Of a stretch of 64,000 bases of DNA, positions 35,246-44,035 are shown in pieces (position 1 is the stretch's first letter; the number at the start of each line of letters is the position of its first letter). The notes beneath the pieces were generated by a model. The model had not been told where the DNA came from. It saw only the letters and a list, made by a program, of their open reading frames with translations, and did not search any database. The position numbers and the translations under genes are program-made. This DNA is from Metabacillus sediminilitoris (lineage in GTDB: Bacteria; Bacillota; Bacilli; Bacillales; Bacillaceae), in assembly GCF_009720625.1 (NCBI RefSeq), contig NZ_CP046266.1:5065501-5129500 (forward strand), given 5' to 3'.

Positions 35246-35958
35246 AAAAACTTTTCTACTTTCTCAATATCTTCTGGTGAATCTACTCCAATTAACTCAT
35301 TAGAAACTTCAGATACATAGATAGAATGACCATTTTCAATTGCTCTTAGCTGTTCTAAAGATTCAGCCTTTTCCAGGATGGACTCTGGTAAGTTAATATA
35401 ATCAAATAGGAACGATTTCCTATACGCATACACACCTATATGCTTAAAATAATCTACTTCAATTTTTTCACGGTTATATGGAATCGTTGATCGTGAAAAA
35501 TAGACAGCATGATTATTTTTATTCGTAATTACCTTTACAACATTGGGATTTGTTACATCTTCTTGATTTTTTATTTTTGACTTTAGAGTGGCCATCTGTA
35601 ACTTCTCATCATCTTGAAATGGCTTTATTAATGTTTCAATAAGTTCTGCTGAGATAAGAGGCTCATCACCTTGAACATTAACGACAATATCTGTAGAAAG
35701 ATTCCTTGCAACTTCTGCGATTCGATCTGTACCTGTAGCATGCTCCTTTGAAGTTAAGAAACAATGACCATTAAATCCTTCTACCACTGATTTTATCCGT
35801 TCATCATCTGTTGCAACGATAACCTCATCCACTAATGTAGATGCCGATACATTTTCGTATACATGCTGAATCATTGGTTTGTTAAGAATATTTGCAAGTG
35901 GTTTTCCAGGAAATCTAGTTGACCCATATCGAGCAGGAACAATAACTGTTACTTTCAT
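35233..35958 (-). CDS. kdsB: 3-deoxy-manno-octulosonate cytidylyltransferase (CMP-Kdo synthetase) KdsB
   Basis: The 241-residue protein starts MKVTVIVPARYGSTRFPGKPLANI, the CMP-sugar synthetase nucleotide loop, followed by TSKEHATGTDRIAEVA and VVNVQGDEPLI, which are characteristic of KdsB, and HIGVYAYRKSFL. It activates Kdo with CTP to CMP-Kdo. KdsB is a Gram-negative LPS/capsule enzyme; here it follows the KpsC-like gene by 18 bases, a good sign that CMP-Kdo is the donor used by that protein. Confidence 0.93.
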   Translation of the reverse strand: MKVTVIVPARYGSTRFPGKPLANILNKPMIQHVYENVSASTLVDEVIVATDDERIKSVVEGFNGHCFLTSKEHATGTDRIAEVARNLSTDIVVNVQGDEPLISAELIETLIKPFQDDEKLQMATLKSKIKNQEDVTNPNVVKVITNKNNHAVYFSRSTIPYNREKIEVDYFKHIGVYAYRKSFLFDYINLPESILEKAESLEQLRAIENGHSIYVSEVSNELIGVDSPEDIEKVEKFLKAR

Positions 35959-35976
35959 AAACTTGTTACCCCCATT

Positions 35977-37950
35977 TTAATGATTTTGTATGATTTCTTT
36001 TAATAAGAATCCTACTTTTTTTAGACGATTTGGTATTTTTATCTTGTTTTTCACTTCGCCATTTTCAAAATATTTATTTCGTTTTTCAATAAGCTTATTG
36101 ACAACTGTATCACAGGAAACTCTTATCTCATTTTCCCAATCATAATATGTTGGATACACAAGCAAAGCTCCGGCAATAAGTTCATCTAGTGTTAGGGTGC
36201 GCTTTCTTCGGTTTACTTTATGACGATCATAAGTCAAGCCCCATCCGGCATAAAAAGGTGATCCATACGTATATACCGTTTTATCCCTTAGTAATGCGTC
36301 AAATCCTGTTAGAGATGTCATCGTATGGATTTCATCTGCAAATTCTATACAGCTTATGATACTTGCATCAACCTCGATATGATCACATGCATCAGTTATA
36401 AAATCTGAGGTTACCTCACCCTGCCGATTTCTTGAAACGATATCCGGATGCGGTTTGTAGATAATATAAGCATCAGGATTTTGTTCTCTCACAGAATTTA
36501 ATAAATCAGTATTCGTTTTTATATCTGTACACCCATAACGAATGGAAGCATCATCCTCAACTTGGCCAGGTACTAAAATAACCTTTTTTCCCTCGCTAGG
36601 TAGATGTAGAGATTCAATTGGTTCAGAATTGTATTTTGTCAATTGATTCTCTACTATTTTTCTTCTAATTTCTCTTGCATCATCAAGCATCTTATCAGTA
36701 AACAATTGAGAATTAAGAATGTTTTCTAATTCACTCGCTTCTTGAGGGTTGTAATAAATGCCTTTGTGATCTAACGCTAACGACCATGGGAGGGTTACAT
36801 TCGTTCCTAAACCCACTGATCGAATAAAACCGTCCTCAATGCGCATAACTGGCTTATTCCATTTATCTGCTAACTCTCTTACGTCCTCTGGCTCTTTATG
36901 CCCCCAAACTAGTAATTCACTTTCTTGATCGAATTGCTCATGTACCTCATGAACTGTTTTGGGAAAATAAATAGTATTAAAAGGAGTTTTAGCAAATGGC
37001 CGGACAAATCCTCTTTTCCATGGCTGAATACCAAAGCAATAGATCTTTTTCTCCTTAGGTACGAGCTGATTCCTTTTTTTGTCTTCAATTATTTTAATGA
37101 TATCATTTAAATCAGTAGGCATCCCTGTTAATGGATTTATTTGCTTTTCATAGATGTAAAAAAAGATGGTAAAAAGTTCTAATAATGTTCTTCCCTTTTT
37201 TGTACTACTACTTTTCATATCATCTGTTGTAAGGCCCAATCCAGAATAGAAAGGTAACCCGTAGCAATGCACCTCTTTATTAAGCAGAAGCGCTTTAAAT
37301 CCTTCAAACGACTCCACAACAAATACTTTTTTCGCCTGATAGAGCAATTCTTCAGCTTCAACAGCACTAGTAATGATTCTTATATTCTCATTTTGACAAA
37401 GCTCCTTTAGGTAACCTTCGCCCTCAAATGTCGATATAATGGTAATCGTATTTAATGGATAGCTTTTCATTACCATATCGACCATTTTACTAAAAGCAGC
37501 TTCTTTTTGAATATCTAGCGATTTTTTCTCATCGACTAATATAATGCTTCCATTCTCATTAGCATTATCTCTAATTATGTAATCGAAAGCCTCTTTCGCT
37601 CTTTCCAATAAGTCTCCTTTCACATCAGCTGTATGAATTAAATCATTTAGTTGCGAAGAGTCCTCATTGTTGCGAATCGACATGTCCTGATCAATTATTA
37701 ACGAGTACTCAAAATCAAACAGTTGATCGGCATTCATAAATTGACAGGATAATCCTTGTTGAATTGTATAAAATGGTAGATTATTTTTCTCAGCTAATTT
37801 TATCCCCTGTTGAATGTAAAACTCATTGCCGTAAGCAGTTATGCCTGTTAATTGATTTATGTATTTTCTAGGTTGGTAGGTAATTCTTTCTTGAAAAAAT
37901 GAATCCAGAAAAGGAATTCTCTGCTCTTTTGGACAAAATACCCCAATCAT
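35977..37950 (-). CDS. KpsC-like capsule biosynthesis protein (beta-Kdo transferase, GT99-type)
   Basis: The 657-residue protein resembles E. coli KpsC in length and two-domain plan. The C-terminal domain (about 300-620) has full family motifs: RIEDGFIRSVGLG, GQVEDDASIRYG (about 460), IIYKPHPDIVSRNRQGE (about 500), VHTMTSLTGFDALLRDK and YGSPFYAGWGLTYDR. The N-terminal domain (1-290) is a diverged repeat with VVESFEGFKALLLNK and YGLPFYSGLGLT but no recognisable GQVxDDAS or KPHP segment, so perhaps only one active site remains. KpsC adds beta-linked Kdo from CMP-Kdo to a lipid-linked Kdo primer. No membrane segment is visible. Confidence 0.88.
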   Translation of the reverse strand: MIGVFCPKEQRIPFLDSFFQERITYQPRKYINQLTGITAYGNEFYIQQGIKLAEKNNLPFYTIQQGLSCQFMNADQLFDFEYSLIIDQDMSIRNNEDSSQLNDLIHTADVKGDLLERAKEAFDYIIRDNANENGSIILVDEKKSLDIQKEAAFSKMVDMVMKSYPLNTITIISTFEGEGYLKELCQNENIRIITSAVEAEELLYQAKKVFVVESFEGFKALLLNKEVHCYGLPFYSGLGLTTDDMKSSSTKKGRTLLELFTIFFYIYEKQINPLTGMPTDLNDIIKIIEDKKRNQLVPKEKKIYCFGIQPWKRGFVRPFAKTPFNTIYFPKTVHEVHEQFDQESELLVWGHKEPEDVRELADKWNKPVMRIEDGFIRSVGLGTNVTLPWSLALDHKGIYYNPQEASELENILNSQLFTDKMLDDAREIRRKIVENQLTKYNSEPIESLHLPSEGKKVILVPGQVEDDASIRYGCTDIKTNTDLLNSVREQNPDAYIIYKPHPDIVSRNRQGEVTSDFITDACDHIEVDASIISCIEFADEIHTMTSLTGFDALLRDKTVYTYGSPFYAGWGLTYDRHKVNRRKRTLTLDELIAGALLVYPTYYDWENEIRVSCDTVVNKLIEKRNKYFENGEVKNKIKIPNRLKKVGFLLKEIIQNH

Positions 37951-38070
37951 ATTCTCTTAACTCCTTAAGATCATTTCTACCATAGAAACAATACCGTTGG
38001 TCATCTCTAAAGTGAAAATAAGTGTAATAAGTAAACGGAGACATATGTTCATTATCTCCTTATCATCCAT

Positions 38071-38121
38071 AAAAAAGAAGTCCTCTTTCTTGAAAAAAAA
38101 CACACTTCAAGATATGAGGAC
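38071..38121 (-). terminator. Hairpin terminator after kdsD (first copy)
   Basis: GTCCTC and GAGGAC arms with inner CTTGAA/TTCAAG pairing are followed by TTCTTTTTT on the minus strand. It separates the exporter/kdsD unit from kpsC-kdsB, which therefore probably has its own promoter in 37951-38070. Confidence 0.65.
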
Positions 38122-38127
38122 ACTCTG

Positions 38128-39120
38128 TTATCCTAATTTTAATATATCATGTAAACGAAGCATTCCAACATACTCATTCTTATCCATTACTGGAATGACA
38201 GAAATTTCACGTTGATTCTTCTCCATAACTTGAATAGCCTGGCCAGCTGTTATCCCTTTATTTATAACGATTGGATTTTTTGTCATGATTTCCGATGCTT
38301 TTAATTGAAAAGAATGTTCTCCATGCTTTTCAATGGATCTTCTTAAATCCCCATCTGTAATAATTCCGATCATTTTTTTATCATGATCCAATACCACTGT
38401 ACCGCCTAAAGGTCTTTTTGTTAACTCCATGACAATATCTTGAAATTTATCGTCAATTGAGACAAATGTATACGAGTCAGAAGCAAGTAAATCCTCAACA
38501 TTTAATGTTAGACGTTTACCTAAACTTCCTCCTGGATGATATAGTGCAAAATCGTTGGAAGTGAATCCTATTTGCTCAGACACAACTAATGCTAATGCAT
38601 CACCTAAAGCCAAGGTAACAGTTGTACTTGTAGTAGGAGCCAAATTCATATGACATGCTTCTCTTTCAATAGATAGTGTTAAAACAATGTCAGCATGTTT
38701 TCCCATCGTAGAGTTTTCATTAGCCGTAATTGCAATCATCTTTGATTCAATTTTTTTTAGAGTAGGAAGGATATCTGAAATCTCTTGTGATTCACCACTT
38801 TTACTAATCGCTAAGACAATATCATCCTTTTGAACAATTCCTAGATCACCATGTAAACCTTCGGCAGGACTCATATAAACAGCAGGAATTCCCAAGCTGG
38901 ACATGGTTGAAGATATTTTTCTGCCAATCCAGCCTGATTTTCCTATACCAGTTACAACAATTTTCCCTTTACATTCTGTGATCATTTCAACTGCATGATA
39001 AAAACTTTCACCTAAATCAATACCTGTAGTTAAAATCGCTTGAGCTTCCTCTTGTAAAATCGCTTTCCCTTTAGAAATAATCTGATCATATTTTGTGGAT
39101 ATTATATTTGGTGATGACAT
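38128..39120 (-). CDS. kdsD: Arabinose-5-phosphate isomerase (KpsF/GutQ/KdsD type), copy 1
   Basis: The 330-residue protein has an SIS domain (VVTGIGKSGWIGRKISSTMSSLGIPAVYMSPAEGLHGDLG, then PTTSTTVTLALGDALA) and two CBS repeats (about 210-330). It makes D-arabinose-5-phosphate from ribulose-5-phosphate, the first committed step to Kdo. A second copy lies at 56158. This copy follows the alpha/beta hydrolase gene in the exporter operon, like KpsF in E. coli group 2 capsule loci. Confidence 0.93.
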   Translation of the reverse strand: MSSPNIISTKYDQIISKGKAILQEEAQAILTTGIDLGESFYHAVEMITECKGKIVVTGIGKSGWIGRKISSTMSSLGIPAVYMSPAEGLHGDLGIVQKDDIVLAISKSGESQEISDILPTLKKIESKMIAITANENSTMGKHADIVLTLSIEREACHMNLAPTTSTTVTLALGDALALVVSEQIGFTSNDFALYHPGGSLGKRLTLNVEDLLASDSYTFVSIDDKFQDIVMELTKRPLGGTVVLDHDKKMIGIITDGDLRRSIEKHGEHSFQLKASEIMTKNPIVINKGITAGQAIQVMEKNQREISVIPVMDKNEYVGMLRLHDILKLG

Positions 39121-39183
39121 ATGTTACACTCCTTTATCAAGAAATGGGTTGATGTTACATCATACACACAATAAGCTATATGA

Positions 39184-39927
39184 TTAGCCTATCCCACCCT
39201 TTACTCCATGATTACTTTTAAGTGAAAAAAGATGAAGGATTTGATAGATTAATTCTTTCGTCATGAAATCCGAGGTATGTTCTCCGTTCGGAAAACAATC
39301 AAACATATATAATCCATTTTTTTGTTCAAGTGATTTTTTTAAATATTCTGCTGCTTCTAAATCTGCTGGATATGTTCCATATTGAATATAAAGACTTGGC
39401 AGTGACTCCCTTGATGCTATGATCGAACCTAAATTTGGCAACGGACCAACTTCTTGTAATACTTGCTTCCACTTTTGCCAGCCATATTGATGAATAAGCT
39501 CTTCATTTGCTTGCGGTACTACTGAAATGGCACCTTGAAAATTCAACTTAATCGCATAATAAATGGCTGCATATCCTCCCATTGAGGAACCGATTGTGTA
39601 AATTTCTTTCACATTTTGCAGCTCACTTATAAGCTCGATTAACTGAATCGTTTGCCTTTCAACAAAGTAATCATCCTTATAGCCCAAATAATATAAGCCA
39701 CCTTTTTGCTTACCATTATTATCTGAGATAAAAAGAAAATTAATATCCCACTCTTCGTTTTCTTCCCAAAACATACGAATTCTTTCATATATATGCGGGC
39801 CAAGTGTCGTAAAGCAAACTAACATTTTATCACTTTTAGAAGGGTATAGTACATACTTGACTTCCTTATTATCAATACGTGCAGTTCTTTCGTATCTAGA
39901 TAGTACCCTTGCTGCGTTGAATTCCAT
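39184..39927 (-). CDS. Alpha/beta-hydrolase-like protein of the capsule locus
   Basis: I start at the ATG at 39927 (MEFNAARVLSRYERTARID), overlapping the preceding gene by 32 bases; an AAGGTG site lies 7 bases upstream. The 247-residue product has a nucleophile elbow GSSMGGYAA (about 118) and a possible catalytic His in FPNGEHTSDF. This resembles acyl hydrolase-like proteins of capsule and accessory Sec loci. It could deacylate or acylate the polymer or its lipid. It has no signal peptide. The exact family is uncertain. Confidence 0.7.
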   Translation of the reverse strand: MEFNAARVLSRYERTARIDNKEVKYVLYPSKSDKMLVCFTTLGPHIYERIRMFWEENEEWDINFLFISDNNGKQKGGLYYLGYKDDYFVERQTIQLIELISELQNVKEIYTIGSSMGGYAAIYYAIKLNFQGAISVVPQANEELIHQYGWQKWKQVLQEVGPLPNLGSIIASRESLPSLYIQYGTYPADLEAAEYLKKSLEQKNGLYMFDCFPNGEHTSDFMTKELIYQILHLFSLKSNHGVKGGIG

Positions 39928-42466
39928 GTTCTTCACCTTCATTATCACTAAGAGTTAACACTTCTTCATACGCCTTGATGTAATCCTTGATAATGTCTTC
40001 CCATGATTTTAGGTTATTCGTTTCAAGAGCTCTCAATCCCATTTGTTCTAGCAATTCAGGATTTTGAATAAATTGTTCTATTCGTTTAACAAATGCTTGA
40101 TCATCTTCATAATCAACGATGTAACCATTCTGGCCATTTGTCACCATATCCGGAACAAAACCACATGGAGTAGAAACAACAGGAAGACCTGTTGCTAGCG
40201 CTTCCGGTAAGGATGCTGGACCGCCCTCGGCCTTTGAAGTAATTAAAAATAAATCCATTTGACTATACAATTGAGGAAACTCACTATAAGGAATTTTCTC
40301 ATATACTTCAGAATCTACCCCGAGCATTTCGCAAAATTCTTGTTCTTTCTTTCTGTCTTGTCCAATGAAGACGAATTTAACTGGCTGGTCTTTTAAACCT
40401 TCAATAATTTTGTATAATGTCTCTTCACCTTTAATTAGCCTAGGATATCTACGGCTAGAAAAACCAATGACTAGCTTGTTGTCTGAATTAATCTCTTTCT
40501 TATATACATCCTTAGGTTTAAAGCTTGTATCATAACCATGCGGGATGACTTTAATTGGTTTTGATTGTCCAAGGTACTCGGAGATTCTTTCTTTTTGTTG
40601 TTCATTTAAACATAAAATCATATCACCAAGTTTATAGCTGTCGATAAAGTGTCTTAAGCTTAAGCTTTCTGAATCACGATCGAAATCATGGTGAACCGTT
40701 ACAATACCAGGATGTTTAATATCCGATTTACTGGCGTTAGGTCTCCAGTAATGATAAACATCTGCATTCTTTAACGATTTTTCAGTCACAATCATTAAAT
40801 AATCATCTTTTAAAACATGATTGAATCTAGCTAGCATATCCTCGAATATTTTGCTGTATGTTGCTTGTCCCATAACCATGTTCACAATTTTTTTAGAAGT
40901 CATTTTTGCCTGTATGATACTAAAATACATACTTGCTCTGTATTTAAGGGCTAATGCTGCCTTTTTAGGTTCTTTAATTGCTTTTCTAGCAAGTGTTTTT
41001 ACACGTCTTAATTTCAATTTATATTTTTTAAGCTTTTTATTTACACGCTGAATGATACCTGCTTCTCTGCTTTTATTAAACGCAGTTACTTCATAAAACT
41101 TCTTTTCAAAATTTATGTCTTCACCAGTTCTTTTAAAGCAATTACTATGTAGTAAATGATAGATAAACTTCCTTACTTCCCGTAATTCAATATGCTCCAG
41201 ACGCGGTTTTGATAATGCAATATCAATAGAAAGAGGTAAAAATTCAGGCTCTGTTACGTCCACAGTCCAGCCTTTATTGCCATAAAAAGCATTACCAACC
41301 TGAACAACTCTTTTCCCCATATAAAGCATCTCTAAACCTGCTTGACTACAAGACGTAATGCCTATTTCAGAGAAATCAATTAAAGAATCAATATTTACAT
41401 CATAATCGACAGTGAAATTGGTAATGGAATGGTCAGCTAACTTTTTTTCCAAGACGCGCTTTGATAATTCTGTTGTACTATTTTGTTTATGATTTTCCCA
41501 TGGGTGCAGTTTGATAAAGAGATGACAATCTTTTTTATCAGCAATCGATTTAATGACATTTACATAAAAATCAATGGAAGATTCATAATTTTTCAAATCT
41601 CTCGTAATGGAAAAATCATTTAATACTTGCCCTATAAGCAGGATTAATTTTTTATTTGGATCAATATTATAACGTTGATATAATTCTTCTTTCGTGAGCT
41701 TGTTAGGCTGGACAACATTTAGATTTAAACGATTAGCCATCGTCTCTTCAAGCCATTCTGCTTGCTTGTCAAGAAAGTCTAGTCCTTGCAGCCTCACCCA
41801 TTTCGAATGATCAGCAAAACGATGGTTGTTCGTAATCATGCCAGAAGCGCTGTCTGCATAGTGGAAATCTTTTATAAATGAACCTTCAAATGAAAGAACA
41901 TTTATATTATTCCATTGGGCAACAAGAGTTGCAGCTCTCGAATAAATGGTTGTACCACCAAACACACATACATTATTTATTTTTACTCTCTTTAATGTAG
42001 CAGCCCAATAATCAATCCAAAATGCACCTATTGCAAAATTATAAAATACTAAATTTTGAAATGTTTCATCTTCAATTTTAGAGCTTCTAAGCCATTCTAA
42101 TAAACAATCTGAATCTGCTTGTTGTGCAGGAATTTCATTTGCTATGTAAAGCTGATAAATTTTAGGTGTAAGATATGCATACATTTCTGCATGGATAACA
42201 TCCCAAAGATTATAGCCTTTATAGCTAACTTGCTTCAGTTCTGAAAGAGGCTTATCATTTAGATCTTTAAATAGTTCTTCATATTTTGAAAAATTCGGAA
42301 GCCCACTGATCTTTTTAAGCTCATATTTCCCAAAACTTTTTTTCAATGCAGGATATGCATTGTTATATTTAAAGGAAAAATCATTCTCCACAAACGAAAT
42401 AAAATTATCAAAGTTTCGTTTGTGGAAATTAATTTGATCTACAAAGTAAAAATCGATTTTTTTCAT
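39896..42466 (-). CDS. Fusion of KpsS/KpsC-like (beta-Kdo transferase-like) domain with GT4 glycosyltransferase
   Basis: The 856-residue protein has two parts. Residues 1-450 look like a CMP-Kdo-using capsule transferase: LILLIGQVLNDFS (about 280), HLFIKLHPWE (about 322), TSCSQAGLEMLYMGKRVVQVG and YGNKGWTVDV parallel the KpsC/KpsS motifs. A basic stretch (about 470-545) follows. Residues about 560-850 are a GT4 domain with IKVIPHGYDTSF, LVIGFSSRRYPRLIKGEE and the donor-site TSKAEGGPASLPEALATGLPVVST. A single protein may add a Kdo primer and the first sugar of the chain. It is 25 bases downstream of the ATPase gene. Confidence 0.75.
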   Translation of the reverse strand: MKKIDFYFVDQINFHKRNFDNFISFVENDFSFKYNNAYPALKKSFGKYELKKISGLPNFSKYEELFKDLNDKPLSELKQVSYKGYNLWDVIHAEMYAYLTPKIYQLYIANEIPAQQADSDCLLEWLRSSKIEDETFQNLVFYNFAIGAFWIDYWAATLKRVKINNVCVFGGTTIYSRAATLVAQWNNINVLSFEGSFIKDFHYADSASGMITNNHRFADHSKWVRLQGLDFLDKQAEWLEETMANRLNLNVVQPNKLTKEELYQRYNIDPNKKLILLIGQVLNDFSITRDLKNYESSIDFYVNVIKSIADKKDCHLFIKLHPWENHKQNSTTELSKRVLEKKLADHSITNFTVDYDVNIDSLIDFSEIGITSCSQAGLEMLYMGKRVVQVGNAFYGNKGWTVDVTEPEFLPLSIDIALSKPRLEHIELREVRKFIYHLLHSNCFKRTGEDINFEKKFYEVTAFNKSREAGIIQRVNKKLKKYKLKLRRVKTLARKAIKEPKKAALALKYRASMYFSIIQAKMTSKKIVNMVMGQATYSKIFEDMLARFNHVLKDDYLMIVTEKSLKNADVYHYWRPNASKSDIKHPGIVTVHHDFDRDSESLSLRHFIDSYKLGDMILCLNEQQKERISEYLGQSKPIKVIPHGYDTSFKPKDVYKKEINSDNKLVIGFSSRRYPRLIKGEETLYKIIEGLKDQPVKFVFIGQDRKKEQEFCEMLGVDSEVYEKIPYSEFPQLYSQMDLFLITSKAEGGPASLPEALATGLPVVSTPCGFVPDMVTNGQNGYIVDYEDDQAFVKRIEQFIQNPELLEQMGLRALETNNLKSWEDIIKDYIKAYEEVLTLSDNEGEEHGIQRSKGTI

Positions 42467-42491
42467 AACCAGGTTTGCACTCCTTTGTGTG

Positions 42492-44021
42492 TCAATCCCA
42501 TGAATGTTTTAGAAAAACTAGGCCGGATTTCTCTGTTTTATCATTTATGGAGCATTGTACAACATTCTCTTCTTTTTTTACTGTTCTTTTCTCTTTGTTT
42601 AATGTAATGATATCAAAAATATAGTTCCCATTACCTAGAAAAGATTTAGGGATCGTTAACACACCTGTTTGTCCATAGTTAATTGGCACTGTGAAGTGAG
42701 TAATTGGCACATACAATGATTTATTAATATATTTATGGAAAGTAACAACACCATATTTTACTTCCTCACTAGGAAAACTTAACCTAATTTCTATATCATC
42801 AGCCTTATTATCAAGTGTACATAGTTGATCAGATGATTGTTCAAGATTGGAAACGTTGTGAGGAACGTTAATAAATCCTCTCATTTTAAAGTCCTGCTTA
42901 TGATTAATGACTGAAAAACTTAAAACACCATTTTTCACTTCAACAATTTCATTTGCACTGTTTAAAATCATCACATCGACGTTATATTTCCCGTTATATA
43001 AAGGAATCTCTTTTATTGTAAGAGTGGTATCAATGACACCTTCCTCGGATGGGTTCATGACAAACTCTGCGATCGTATCCGTAAAAGTTGAAATCTCATC
43101 TGCTTTTATTTTGACTTTTATGACTGGATTCTTTAATTTTGGATGAAGATTAACTTTTAATTTGATAGCAAGATCCTGCCCATGGCTAAAGATTGAAGTT
43201 TCTTCATTTTGTTCATTTAAGAGCACGCCTTCGACTAGATGAGTTTTGTAATTTTGGAGCCTTGTATTAAAACTTGCTTGAGGTGCATTAGCAAGGTCTT
43301 GGTATACTTTCATTGCATCCTCAGTTTCACCCATATAAACCAGCTTCCCACGATTTAAAACAATACATTTATCACAAATTCTCTTTATTTGTCCGATATC
43401 GTGTGACACGAATACGATTGTTTTATCTGCAAGAAAGCTCTCCATCATTTGCAAAGCCTTTTTTCTAAAGGAACTGTCTCCTACAGCTAGCACTTCATCT
43501 AATAAAACAATATCAGTTTCGATTGTAATAGCTACTGCAAAGCCGAGACGAACCTTCATGCCTGATGAGTAACTTTTTAATGGCATATCGATAAATTCTT
43601 CTAATCCGGAAAATTCAATAATCTGTGGAAATCTGTCTTCAATTTCCTTCTTAGATAAACCTAAGATAGCACCATTTATATACACATTTTCTCTACCTGT
43701 CATTTCTGGATGAAACCCTGCCCCTAATTCGATTAGACCACCAATTGAACCATTAATATTAATATCACCTTCAGTTGGGACTGTTACACCTGATAACAGT
43801 TTTAACAAGGTACTTTTTCCAGAACCATTAGAACCAATAATCCCAATTGCTTCGCCTTTTTTGACAGAAAATGAGACGTCTTTTAGTGCCCAAAAGTCAT
43901 TATCTCCTCGATAATTCTGAGTTACTTTTGTAACGACATCCTTAAGACGTGTTAGTTTTGCCGTTCTAGAATATTTTTTCCCAACATGGGAAAATTCAAT
44001 TGCGATATCTGTTGAATTCAT
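42492..44021 (-). CDS. Polysaccharide ABC exporter ATPase with Wzt-like C-terminal domain
   Basis: I start at the ATG at 44021 (MNSTDIAIEFSHVGKKYS; GGTGG upstream); an in-frame ATG lies 4 codons earlier. Residues 1-245 are the ATPase: GIIGSNGSGKSTLLKLLSG, SYSSGMKVRLGFAVAI, IVLLDEVLAVGD. Residues about 260-380 look like the Wzt substrate-binding fold (SIFSHGQDLAIKLKV, EIPLYNGKYNVDVMI), followed by a further beta-rich domain (about 400-509) ending in KSGLVFLKHSWD. The C-terminal part probably binds the non-reducing end of the finished glycan. The second domain makes it longer than most Wzt proteins. Confidence 0.88.
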   Translation of the reverse strand: MNSTDIAIEFSHVGKKYSRTAKLTRLKDVVTKVTQNYRGDNDFWALKDVSFSVKKGEAIGIIGSNGSGKSTLLKLLSGVTVPTEGDININGSIGGLIELGAGFHPEMTGRENVYINGAILGLSKKEIEDRFPQIIEFSGLEEFIDMPLKSYSSGMKVRLGFAVAITIETDIVLLDEVLAVGDSSFRKKALQMMESFLADKTIVFVSHDIGQIKRICDKCIVLNRGKLVYMGETEDAMKVYQDLANAPQASFNTRLQNYKTHLVEGVLLNEQNEETSIFSHGQDLAIKLKVNLHPKLKNPVIKVKIKADEISTFTDTIAEFVMNPSEEGVIDTTLTIKEIPLYNGKYNVDVMILNSANEIVEVKNGVLSFSVINHKQDFKMRGFINVPHNVSNLEQSSDQLCTLDNKADDIEIRLSFPSEEVKYGVVTFHKYINKSLYVPITHFTVPINYGQTGVLTIPKSFLGNGNYIFDIITLNKEKRTVKKEENVVQCSINDKTEKSGLVFLKHSWD

Positions 44022-44035
44022 GTTAACCACCATTC

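Noticed and set aside
35233..35958. KdsB-like gene as a CMP-sialic acid synthetase (NeuA)
   Set aside because: The ARYGSTRFPGKPL start and the HATGTDRIAE motif are KdsB-type, and kdsA, kdsC and kdsD are in the window while no sialic acid genes are.
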